A stretch of 5,897 bases of DNA from JANXYY01 sp035530875 (GCA_035530875.1 DATKUB010000032.1:1-5897), one strand, 5' to 3'; counted from the stretch's first letter, positions 1 through 5,427 are shown. Numbers and translations: made by a program. The notes: generated from the sequence alone by a model not told the origin.

Positions 1-322
1 ACCAAGCTTATGAACGAACCGTGGCTAGCGACGTTCGCTACCGATTCGTAATAGACGCATCAACTTTCTAGCATCTATCCCTCTAGTTTCCCGATCTGAC
101 GTACATCGCCAATTTGGAGCGCGCCCGCGATGACGATCGCATAGGTACTCGTTAATCCAGACGTCTGGCATTACGACCTCCAGATTGTCGGAACGAATAA
201 CGCTTCAACGGTTTCAAAAATGTAGAGACCAAGAATCAGTATTCCGATGGTAGGAGAATATGGCTTCTATTTTGACACCGAAGTTTTGCAGCCATACTAC
301 GAACATCAACCGTTACCGGTTG
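1..322. other. Left-edge region without a confident gene
   Basis: Apart from the doubtful 48-codon frame on the minus strand, I see no gene here. There are two small inverted repeats. One is tagcga/tcgcta around a 3-nt loop (26-40), overlapping the stop of the small frame. The other is caaccg/cggttg around a 4-nt loop (307-322), just past the terminator U-tract. Neither is followed by a T-run on either strand. A 12-bp perfect palindrome (157-168) lies inside the start of the small frame, but about one of that length is expected by chance in a window of this size. No tRNA, rRNA or insertion-sequence end was recognised. Confidence 0.5.
25..171 (-). CDS. Possible small protein of 48 residues (unrecognised)
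   Basis: I do not recognise this product. An ATG at 171-169 opens a 48-codon frame ending in TAG at 27-25. Its main support is a good ribosome binding site, GGAGG (plus-strand cctcc, 177-181), 5 nt before the ATG. The peptide starts MPDVWINEYLCDRHRGR and is Arg-rich, with the basic end LRIGSERR. It has no hydrophobic segment and two cysteines that do not form a metal-binding pair. Against it are several rare-looking AGA codons, the short length, no family resemblance and no clear promoter. It lies beyond the terminator that closes the 816-391 gene, so it would need its own promoter. A chance frame behind a chance GGAGG is a real alternative. Confidence 0.3.
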   Translation of the reverse strand: MPDVWINEYLCDRHRGRAPNWRCTSDRETRGIDARKLMRLLRIGSERR

Positions 323-370
323 GCAAAACAAACGGCCGAGATCTGCGAGTTATAAGCAGATCTCGACCGT
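323..370 (-). terminator. Rho-independent terminator after the repeat-tail membrane protein
   Basis: Two 15-nt arms (332-346 and 356-370) surround a 9-nt loop. Read on the minus strand, the stem is followed directly by TTTGTTTTG (331-323). The only imperfect position (336/366) is a G-U wobble in minus-strand RNA but a C-A mismatch in plus-strand RNA. This and the U-tract both point to leftward termination. The stem begins 20 nt past the TAA stop of the 816-391 gene, so it should end that transcript and perhaps readthrough from the sigma factor genes upstream. Confidence 0.85.
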
Positions 371-390
371 ACTTTCCACTTTAGGAGGAT

Positions 391-816
391 TTAGTCGTCT
401 TGGCCTTCTCCAGTTACGTTGACGCTTAGTCCGCCAGAAACTGACGGCGTACTGATTGAGGTCGAGAGGCTGACGTCGCCAGTTTCATCGGCTGAATCGT
501 CAGATACGTCATCTGCATCGTCGCCATCATCTCCGCCACCCGGCATTGGGGTGATGGTCGGTTGGATTGGTGCAGGTGTAGTCGTTGGTGCAGGTGTAGT
601 GGTTGGTGCAGGTGTAGTGGTTGGTGCAGGTGTAGTCGTTTCATTAGCAAAATGAACCTTCGAACTGCTCTTGAAATGGAGTGCACTGCTCTTGGCGTCG
701 TGATGCTTAGCCCGGTTATGGATCACGGCGGCTCCTGATCCGGCGGTGATCCCCACAATGAGTGCAGTCAAGGCGGCGCTAAGAGCGAGAGATGGGGACT
801 TGGGTTTTAATGACAT
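391..816 (-). CDS. Small membrane-anchored or secreted protein with TTTPAP repeats and acidic tail
   Basis: Unrecognised 141-residue protein. After a short basic start (MSLKPK) comes one hydrophobic segment (about 9-32), which could be an uncleaved anchor or a signal peptide; there is no lipobox cysteine. Residues 34-42 are basic (NRAKHHDAK). Then come four TTTPAP hexapeptides (about 60-83), typical of stiff extracytoplasmic linkers, a Gly/Asp-rich acidic stretch (93-114) and a Ser/Thr-rich end with SLSTSIS (116-122) and SVSGGLS (125-131). There is no cysteine and no catalytic motif. The ATG at 816 is chosen because GGGAG (823-827) lies 6 nt upstream. It follows the sigma factor and its membrane partner by 118 bp on the same strand, and a strong terminator follows. 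It could be a target or accessory of that sigma system, which is inference. A fully open frame on the opposite strand is a shadow produced by the repeat. Confidence 0.75.
   Translation of the reverse strand: MSLKPKSPSLALSAALTALIVGITAGSGAAVIHNRAKHHDAKSSALHFKSSSKVHFANETTTPAPTTTPAPTTTPAPTTTPAPIQPTITPMPGGGDDGDDADDVSDDSADETGDVSLSTSISTPSVSGGLSVNVTGEGQDD
569..640. repeat. Four tandem 18-bp repeats inside the 816-391 gene
   Basis: Four contiguous copies of ggtgcaggtgtagtSgtt (569-586, 587-604, 605-622, 623-640). Units 1 and 4 have gtcgtt and units 2 and 3 have gtggtt; they are otherwise identical. The unit is six codons, so copy-number change keeps frame. On the minus strand it encodes TTTPAP. The near identity at DNA level suggests recent expansion by slippage. 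Confidence 0.95.
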
Positions 817-822
817 TGTTGA

Positions 823-827
823 CTCCC
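823..827 (-). promoter_or_regulatory. Ribosome binding site for the TTTPAP-repeat protein
   Basis: GGGAG on the minus strand, 6 nt upstream of the ATG at 816. It fixes the start of this otherwise unrecognised gene. Confidence 0.7.
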
Positions 828-934
828 GGTGATTGTCGGTTCTTGCTTACCTACGTTTAAGCGCTCAACTCGAAGTGCTCATTACCTGCTGCGATCAAAG
901 AGCTTTCTATCAACTCTCTGTGAACCTAATCGGC
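828..934. other. Spacer between the two membrane-protein genes
   Basis: No gene here. I looked on the minus strand for a terminator after the stop at 935 and found only a weak 6-bp stem (AGAGAG/CTCTTT) with an 11-nt loop and no U-tract. I found no pair of -35 and -10 boxes with acceptable spacing, and no ECF-like GGAAC/CGT pair. The downstream gene may therefore be read through from the sigma operon or use a promoter I cannot see. Confidence 0.4.
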
Positions 935-1702
935 TCAATCACCCTCAGATGATCCAGAAATGATCCCGCTTAGGCTGTCCGAAGGGCTTGGCTCAGGATT
1001 GTCAGTACCTGGCTCCCCAACCGTTGCACCTAGACCAGTTGATGACTGTCCGGTCAATTTCGAACCGGCGTCATCCGAACCGTCGCTGCCGTCAACGGAT
1101 ATGGAGCCAGACACCGATCCGAGAAGGGGTTTCGGGCTAGAACTTTCCGGCGATTCGGGAAGGGGTTTCGGGCTAGAACTTTCCGGCGATTCGGGATTGC
1201 CGTCATTCGAGTTTTGGCCGGGTGAAAGCAGAGAAGTTCCGTCTTCTGACTGACTTAACCCCTGATCAGGCACTTGAACGGACCCTGTGGGTGCCGAACC
1301 GCCCGTTTCCACCGGGTTTTTGCTCGGGGACCCATCGGTCTTGGTCACCGATGGGATCTGGATCGGTACCGATATCACGTTGAATACTTTCTGAACGGCT
1401 CGAGCAACTGAATTCGGGAGTACTCCTGCATAGGCAAGGCTCGGCAGCAGAATAATTACGCCAAAGAGCGCGCCAGAACCAAGCCTCCACTTCCTACGAC
1501 CCTGGGCCCGCCGTTGCCCTGCGGTGTACTGCCGTAACAGGTGGACAGGGACGGAATTCGGACTCGACGACAACTCAGCGAACCGCCGAAGTCCGTCGAA
1601 AATCGGATCGTTCACCAGATCCGCATCAAACTTCGAGTCCATATGAGGGTAAGCGCTCCGGGCGGTGAGAATATTACGCAGCCAGGCTATGACTCTGCTC
1701 AC
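935..1702 (-). CDS. Single-pass membrane protein coupled to the ECF sigma factor (putative anti-sigma/regulator)
   Basis: A 255-residue protein starting at GTG 1702, whose G is also the last base of the sigma factor's TAG stop (TAGTG), so translation is probably coupled. An N-terminal cytoplasmic part (1-73, ending in the basic stretch QRRAQGRRKWR) precedes one membrane helix (about 74-93). Next is a juxtamembrane segment, VLPNSVARAVQKVFNVI (94-110). A long Pro/Ser/Gly/Asp-rich tail (about 120-255) follows, probably outside the cell by the positive-inside rule. The tail carries PESPESSSPKPL twice (170-181, 182-193), then SVSGSIS (196-202) and SLSGIIS (243-249). Actinobacterial ECF genes are often followed by membrane proteins with a similar LP..vq..v segment after the helix; that is from memory. 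There is no cysteine, so it cannot be a zinc-binding anti-sigma factor of the HxxxCxxC type. Sigma inhibition is inferred from position and topology only; a secreted or cell-wall structural role remains possible. Confidence 0.75.
   Translation of the reverse strand: MSRVIAWLRNILTARSAYPHMDSKFDADLVNDPIFDGLRRFAELSSSPNSVPVHLLRQYTAGQRRAQGRRKWRLGSGALFGVIILLPSLAYAGVLPNSVARAVQKVFNVISVPIQIPSVTKTDGSPSKNPVETGGSAPTGSVQVPDQGLSQSEDGTSLLSPGQNSNDGNPESPESSSPKPLPESPESSSPKPLLGSVSGSISVDGSDGSDDAGSKLTGQSSTGLGATVGEPGTDNPEPSPSDSLSGIISGSSEGD
1123..1194. repeat. Perfect 36-bp tandem duplication inside the 1702-935 gene
   Basis: Copy 1 is 1123-1158 and copy 2 is 1159-1194; they are identical in all 36 bases, and the match runs 2 bases further. 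It encodes PESPESSSPKPL twice on the minus strand. With no synonymous difference between copies the duplication looks recent, and 36 bp keeps the frame. Confidence 0.95.
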
Positions 1703-2286
1703 TACTCGCTCACCCCAATCTCTTCCCTGAGGCTGGTCAGGGCTCGATGGGCAAGAACTCTGACTGCATTGGGAGTCTTCTTCATCGCCTTGGCGGTCTC
1801 TTCTACGGAGAGATCCGCGATAATCCTGAGCATCAGGACTTCACTCTGGGCTGCTGGAAGGGCTTTTATTTTTTCGATGATTTTTCCAACCTCATCGCGA
1901 TTAACGACTCCGTCCGCAAGGCCATCCGACGCCGTAAATTGATAAGCAGGATCCATCTCATCAATATCCACAGTCGCCTTCGGCCGTCTGGCCTTGGTTC
2001 TGGCCGTGTCAATCAGACGGTTTCTAGCGATTTGGTATAGCCAGGAGCGGAAGTCTGCAAAATCCCCCTTGAAGCGGGGTAGATCCCGCACAACATGCAG
2101 CCAAGTTTCGCTGGCAACGTCGTCGGCAGGCGGATCTCCAGTGGCGCCCTGGGCATAAAGAAATCGCTCCAGGCGCGGATTGCAAGTGCGCCATAATTCG
2201 GCGAAGCAGGTCTGGTCGCCATTTACGGCTAACTTCAGAAGGGCGTCGAGTCCGAAGGATTCGTTCTCGCGATCTTCTACTTGCAT
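1702..2286 (-). CDS. RNA polymerase sigma factor, sigma-70 family, ECF type
   Basis: A 194-residue extracytoplasmic-function sigma factor, the usual ECF size with only regions 2 and 4. Region 2 spans about 22-98, with the helix around RSWLYQIARNRLIDTARTK (80-98) that recognises and melts the -10 element. A variable linker follows (about 100-133). Region 4 is about 134-190, beginning at LPAAQSEVLMLR. Its helix-turn-helix (157-182: DLSVEETAKAMKKTPNAVR, then HRAL) contacts the -35 element. The ATG at 2286 is supported by a strong GGGAGGG site 5 nt upstream. The gene is translationally coupled to the membrane protein that follows. It lies 81 bp after ung with no terminator between, so it may use both readthrough and its own promoter. 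Whether it autoregulates, and which signal it answers, cannot be told from the sequence. Confidence 0.93.
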   Translation of the reverse strand: MQVEDRENESFGLDALLKLAVNGDQTCFAELWRTCNPRLERFLYAQGATGDPPADDVASETWLHVVRDLPRFKGDFADFRSWLYQIARNRLIDTARTKARRPKATVDIDEMDPAYQFTASDGLADGVVNRDEVGKIIEKIKALPAAQSEVLMLRIIADLSVEETAKAMKKTPNAVRVLAHRALTSLREEIGVSE

Positions 2287-2367
2287 TGGAACCCTCCCAT
2301 CTTTCCGCCCCAGTTAGCCAGCTTGTTCTGGCGAAGGATACGGGATGATTCAAAGGGAAATCTAAGT
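2287..2367 (-). promoter_or_regulatory. Upstream region of the sigma factor gene: strong RBS and a possible -10 box
   Basis: GGGAGGG (2292-2298) lies 5 nt before the sigma ATG. Further upstream a TATCCT (2340-2335) fits the actinobacterial TAnnnT -10 pattern, but no convincing -35 lies 17-18 nt above it. A short hairpin gccag/ctggc with a 6-nt loop (2317-2332) has no U-tract and is not a terminator. I found no clear ECF-type promoter that would indicate autoregulation. The RBS is well supported; the -10 box is a weak guess. Confidence 0.45.
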
Positions 2368-3048
2368 TCAAGGCGCCGTTATCCGTCCCCAGTCAATCGG
2401 CTCGGCGCCGCGTAACTTTAAGAAAGCATTCGCCCTGCTGAATGGTTTGGATCCGAAAAAGCCGCGGTCAGCGGACATTGGACTTGGGTGAGGACTCATG
2501 ATCAAGGGAGTGTCCCCGAGAAATGGGGCCGTCGCTTGAGCATCTCTCCCCCACAGGATTGCAACTAGCGGCGTTGACCTTGCAGTCAGAGCTCGAATTG
2601 CGGTTTCGGTCACGGTCTCCCATCCTCTGCCTCTGTGTGATGCTGGACTACCGGGCATAACCGTGAGGACTCGATTTAGTAAGAGAACCCCTTGTGATGC
2701 CCAAGAAATTAGGTCGCCATGCGTTGGAACTGGGATATCTAAATCGCTTTGAAGTTCACGAAAAATATTTTGCAAACTTCGAGGTAACGGCCAAGTTTCA
2801 GGTGAGACCGAGAAGGAGAGTCCAACAGCGTGACCGGGAGTGGGATAAGGATCTTGCCCAACAATGAGCACGCGTACGCTTTCGAATTCGGATTGAAAGG
2901 CTCTAAGAATATTTCTTCCTTCCGGCAAATAGGATCGCCCTTGGGAGATCTCTTGGCGCAAAAATTCACCAATATCGGAAATCGTCCCCGCGACTTCACG
3001 AAGTTGTGGACGCCACGAGGGATGCATTCCAGCTAAAGGATCATCCAT
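2368..3048 (-). CDS. ung: Uracil-DNA glycosylase, family 1
   Basis: Base-excision repair enzyme that removes uracil from DNA, arising from cytosine deamination or dUTP incorporation, and leaves an abasic site. The 226-residue length is close to M. tuberculosis Ung (227 as I recall). Motif 1, GQDPYPTPGHA (64-74), contains the catalytic-water Asp66. It has the Pro form typical of actinobacteria, where E. coli has GQDPYH. The uracil-pocket segment GLSFSV is 76-81, LLLNRVLTV is 122-130 and the Leu-loop motif HPSPMS is 187-192 with His187. The usual HPSPLS has Leu where this protein has Met191, the residue next to the DNA-intercalating position. The ATG at 3048 overlaps the methyltransferase stop by 8 nt and has no clear Shine-Dalgarno sequence, so coupled translation is likely. 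Met8 is an alternative start, but the longer form matches family length better. Confidence 0.96.
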   Translation of the reverse strand: MDDPLAGMHPSWRPQLREVAGTISDIGEFLRQEISQGRSYLPEGRNILRAFQSEFESVRVLIVGQDPYPTPGHAVGLSFSVSPETWPLPRSLQNIFRELQSDLDIPVPTHGDLISWASQGVLLLNRVLTVMPGSPASHRGRGWETVTETAIRALTARSTPLVAILWGRDAQATAPFLGDTPLIMSPHPSPMSADRGFFGSKPFSRANAFLKLRGAEPIDWGRITAP

Positions 3049-3865
3049 TGAAATCAGGCATCCGAATAGAAGTCAACGCATACATAGCCACCGCAGCGGC
3101 CACTGCGACGTTAAGTGAATCAATGCCTTCATTCATTGGGATGCGAAGTAGAAAATCTGCAGTATTTATGGTGTCGGATCGCAATCCATCGCCTTCCGTT
3201 CCCAGCACCAGGGCATATCTGTCAGGCAACTCGACCGTGGAGATGCTAGGCGCCGAAGTATCGGGGGTCAGTGCGACGATCGACAAGCCAGCATTTCTAA
3301 TCACATTTGCACTTTCCGGCCAGTTCCTAAGCCGGGTCCAAGGCAGGGAGAATATAGTTCCCATCGACGTCCTAATCGACCTGCGGTACAGCGGATCTGC
3401 GCAATATTGGTCGATTAAAAGTGCATCAAAACCAAAGGCCGCCGCGCTTCTAACTATTGCACCCACATTGGTGTGGTTAACCAATCCTTCGAGGACAAGA
3501 ACTCGCCGGGCATTTGCTAATAGCACCTCGGGAACTGGAAGAGGCTTTCTCAGCATCGACGCAAGCGCTCCCCGATGAATTGTAAATCCTGAAGTCTTTT
3601 CGAGCATTTCTTTAGAACCTACAAGAACAGGCGTTTCCTTCGTTATCCAAGGCTCGATCGAGGCCAACCATTTTTCTTGGCAAAGGATTGATCGAATTTT
3701 GTATCCCGCCAAAGTGGCGCGCCCTATTGTTTCGTGCCCCTCAGCTATAAAGATACCGTCCCGCATTTCACTCACGGTGCGTAGAGCAACATCGGTGAGA
3801 TCACGATAATCGCGCAACAGCTCGAGAGTCGATGGATCGGCCTCAGCATCGAGCGAAATGATCAT
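3041..3865 (-). CDS. RNA 2'-O-methyltransferase, SpoU/TrmH family
   Basis: AdoMet-dependent RNA ribose methyltransferase with a knotted SPOUT fold, 274 residues. Residues about 1-110 form an N-terminal region consistent with the L30e-like substrate-binding domain. The catalytic domain shows all three SpoU motifs. Motif 1 is NHTNVGAIVR (130-139), with conserved Asn130 and catalytic Arg139. Motif 2 is LGTEGDGL (221-228), with Glu224. Motif 3 is IPMNEGIDSLNVAVAA (242-257), with Ser250 and Asn252 at the knot and AdoMet site. The substrate (a tRNA or rRNA position) cannot be read from the sequence. It resembles actinobacterial TrmH-like proteins annotated only as rRNA or tRNA methyltransferase. 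The ATG at 3865 lies 5 nt past the stop of the TauE-like gene with only a weak ribosome binding site. The end overlaps ung by 8 nt, so it sits inside the operon. Confidence 0.93.
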   Translation of the reverse strand: MIISLDAEADPSTLELLRDYRDLTDVALRTVSEMRDGIFIAEGHETIGRATLAGYKIRSILCQEKWLASIEPWITKETPVLVGSKEMLEKTSGFTIHRGALASMLRKPLPVPEVLLANARRVLVLEGLVNHTNVGAIVRSAAAFGFDALLIDQYCADPLYRRSIRTSMGTIFSLPWTRLRNWPESANVIRNAGLSIVALTPDTSAPSISTVELPDRYALVLGTEGDGLRSDTINTADFLLRIPMNEGIDSLNVAVAAAVAMYALTSIRMPDFNG

Positions 3866-3870
3866 CTATG

Positions 3871-4620
3871 TCAACCCAGCCAGAACTTCAATGCTGCGGT
3901 AACGCCCACTACGACAATCAAGCCTCTATAAACATTCTTAGGAATCTTTCTTCCATATTTAGCTCCGACGCTAGCTCCAATAGTGGAGCCGATAGCGACG
4001 GTGAGAACAATTGCCCAATTGACCGGGGCAATAAAGATAAAAATAATACCGGCCACGAAATTCGAGGAACCGGCCAGAGCGTTTTTTATCGCATTAGCTC
4101 GAAAAAGAGTCTCACCGGCAAAGGCACTTAGCAGTCCGATTAAAATTACGCCTTGTGCGGCTCCGAAATATCCGCCATAAATTCCAGTTAAAAAAATGGC
4201 AATTCGAATAGGCATCGTTAGTCGAGAGGTGTGGCTTCTAGGGCGCATGCGAACAATGACTGGTTGGAGGAGCATTAATGCAACGCCAAGAAGAATCAGA
4301 AAGGGAACAATTGATTCAAAGCTTTTTGCTGGAAATTTGATGACGGCGAATGCGCCAAGAAAAGCTCCTGTCGTACTCCACCCGAGCATTCCCGACAAAC
4401 GTGTTTCTGAGCCAGCGATTTCGTGCCGGTTGCCTAGATAGGCCGCAAGGGAGCCCGGCACCAAGCCCAAATTGTTAGAAACATTTGCAACAACCGGCGG
4501 AACTCCAAAGGCAAGCAGTGTGGGAAAGGTTAGAAGGGTCCCAGACCCGACCATTGAGTTCAGTGCACCCGCTCCAAACCCTGCCAGCCCAATCAGAGGC
4601 CACATCCATAGATGTGCCAT
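3871..4620 (-). CDS. TauE/SafE-family membrane protein (putative anion/sulfite exporter)
   Basis: A very hydrophobic 249-residue protein with about eight membrane segments in two homologous halves, as usual for the TauE/SafE family. The first half opens with GFGAGALNSMVGSGTLLTFP (14-33), then PPVVANVSNNLG (41-52). The second half opens with GIYGGYFGAAQGVILI (146-161), the repeated Gly-rich signature. A loop with Arg and Lys residues (about 124-139) joins the halves. Characterised members are implicated in moving sulfite, sulfoacetate or related organosulfur anions across the membrane, but most are untested and no sulfur-metabolism gene is nearby, so the substrate is unknown. The ATG at 4620 shares its A with the TGA of the ABC ATPase (TGATG), indicating translational coupling. 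A partnership with that ATPase is possible but unprecedented to my knowledge. Confidence 0.88.
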   Translation of the reverse strand: MAHLWMWPLIGLAGFGAGALNSMVGSGTLLTFPTLLAFGVPPVVANVSNNLGLVPGSLAAYLGNRHEIAGSETRLSGMLGWSTTGAFLGAFAVIKFPAKSFESIVPFLILLGVALMLLQPVIVRMRPRSHTSRLTMPIRIAIFLTGIYGGYFGAAQGVILIGLLSAFAGETLFRANAIKNALAGSSNFVAGIIFIFIAPVNWAIVLTVAIGSTIGASVGAKYGRKIPKNVYRGLIVVVGVTAALKFWLG

Positions 4621-5402
4621 CAGGCGTCCAGCCGAGCGAACCAGCGCAGATTGCGGTGCTCGACCGAGATTGGGAGCCCGAAAGCCGCGCTCAACACTCG
4701 GCTCGTTAAAACTTGGTCGATCGGTCCACTGCCGGCCATAAGACCATCCTTAAGAACTAGGGCATGGGTGATCCCAGGCGGTATCTCTTCCACATGATGG
4801 GTGATCAGGATTGAAACTGGTGCAAGTGGGTCTTGGGTTAACTTCCCAAGACGCCCCACCAAATCTTCGCGCCCACCAAGATCCAATCCAGCCGCCGGTT
4901 CATCGAGCAGCAGCAACTCGGGGTCGGGCATCAACGCCCTGGCGATCTGAACCCGCTTGCGTTCCCCCTCACTGAGAGTCCCAAAGGTGCGATCAGCGAG
5001 ATGATCGACACCTAGGGCCCTAAGAAGGGCCAGCGCTCTAGATCGATCCCAGAGGTCATATCGCTCCCGCCAACGTCCCACGTAGCCCCAGGCTGCCGTC
5101 AAAACAACATCTGCAACGAGCTCGTCTGCCGGGAATCTCTCGGCCAGGGCAGCCGAACAGACCCCAATTCGCGGACGTAACTCAAAAATGTCTACAGTCC
5201 CAAGCCTTGCACCAAGCAAGGTCACTTCGCCGTTGGACGGGAATAAATTCCCGGACAGGATCTGCATTAGGGTCGTTTTTCCAGCGCCGTTTGGACCCAA
5301 CACCACCCATCTTTGATCGTCTTCTACAGACCAATTCAGTCCAGACAGGATGAGTTTGCCATCGCGAATCACATCGACATCGGCTAACTCAATGACTCGC
5401 AC
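4620..5402 (-). CDS. ABC-type ATPase of the serB-linked actinobacterial type
   Basis: Single-domain ABC ATPase of 260 residues. Walker A is GPNGAGKTT (36-44), the signature is LSEGERKRVQIARAL (143-157, the E form of LSGGQ), Walker B is LLLLDEP (163-169) with catalytic Glu168, the D-loop is AGLD (171-174) and the switch His is 202 in THH. Where the Q-loop glutamine should lie the sequence is IGVCSAALAERF (79-90), with no Gln. No membrane or binding-protein component of a standard ABC transporter is present. M. tuberculosis has a similar protein (Rv3041c) next to serB2, from memory, so the serB neighbourhood appears conserved, though here the two genes diverge. GTG at 5402 is taken as start. 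It has no Shine-Dalgarno but a TAnnnT box 6 nt upstream, fitting a leaderless mRNA. Its function is unknown; transport is only a family-based guess. Confidence 0.93.
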   Translation of the reverse strand: MRVIELADVDVIRDGKLILSGLNWSVEDDQRWVVLGPNGAGKTTLMQILSGNLFPSNGEVTLLGARLGTVDIFELRPRIGVCSAALAERFPADELVADVVLTAAWGYVGRWRERYDLWDRSRALALLRALGVDHLADRTFGTLSEGERKRVQIARALMPDPELLLLDEPAAGLDLGGREDLVGRLGKLTQDPLAPVSILITHHVEEIPPGITHALVLKDGLMAGSGPIDQVLTSRVLSAAFGLPISVEHRNLRWFARLDA

Positions 5403-5408
5403 GGGGAA

Positions 5409-5414
5409 AACTTA
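5409..5414 (-). promoter_or_regulatory. Candidate -10 box for the ABC ATPase operon (leaderless)
   Basis: On the minus strand TAAGTT (5414-5409) matches the actinobacterial TAnnnT -10 pattern and stands exactly 6 nt before the GTG at 5402. Transcription would thus start on or next to the start codon. The lack of a Shine-Dalgarno agrees. No TTGACA-like -35 is visible, which is common for such promoters. Confidence 0.5.
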
Positions 5415-5427
5415 CCTGTCCGCCCAC

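Noticed and set aside
26..40. Hairpin tagcga-cgt-tcgcta at the left edge
   Set aside because: Short stem, very small loop and no following T-run, so not supportable as a terminator.
157..168. Perfect 12-bp palindrome ccagacgtctgg next to the small frame's start
   Set aside because: About one to two 12-bp palindromes are expected by chance in 5.9 kb, and there is no second copy to suggest an operator.
214..306. 30-codon minus-strand frame beginning MFVVWLQNFGV
   Set aside because: Too short, no ribosome binding site, and it lies directly after a terminator.
307..322. Hairpin caaccg-ttac-cggttg beside the terminator
   Set aside because: Six-base stem with no U-tract on either strand; probably incidental, or a minor addition to the main terminator.
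247..381. 45-codon plus-strand frame beginning MVGEYGFYFDTEV
   Set aside because: No Shine-Dalgarno before the ATG, no family resemblance, and its second half consists of the terminator hairpin of the opposite gene.
419..655. Open frame on the plus strand with VVVGAG repeats
   Set aside because: It is the antisense of the TTTPAP repeat gene. The repeat keeps all frames open, it starts at a TTG, and the aggagg at 383-388 is about 30 nt away, too far to serve it.
1123..1194. 36-bp repeat considered as a CRISPR repeat
   Set aside because: The copies abut with no spacer, are in frame inside a gene, and no cas genes are present.
1541..1942. Long plus-strand frame opposite the sigma factor and membrane-protein genes
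   Set aside because: Antisense shadow of two well-supported genes with no domain and no ribosome binding site.
3006..3578. 190-codon plus-strand frame opposite the RNA methyltransferase
   Set aside because: The opposite strand encodes intact SpoU motifs; this frame has no recognisable domain.
4472..4797. Overlapping plus-strand frames across the TauE/ABC junction
   Set aside because: Shadows of two clear minus-strand genes; the sequences are low-information and rich in Arg, Pro and Ser.
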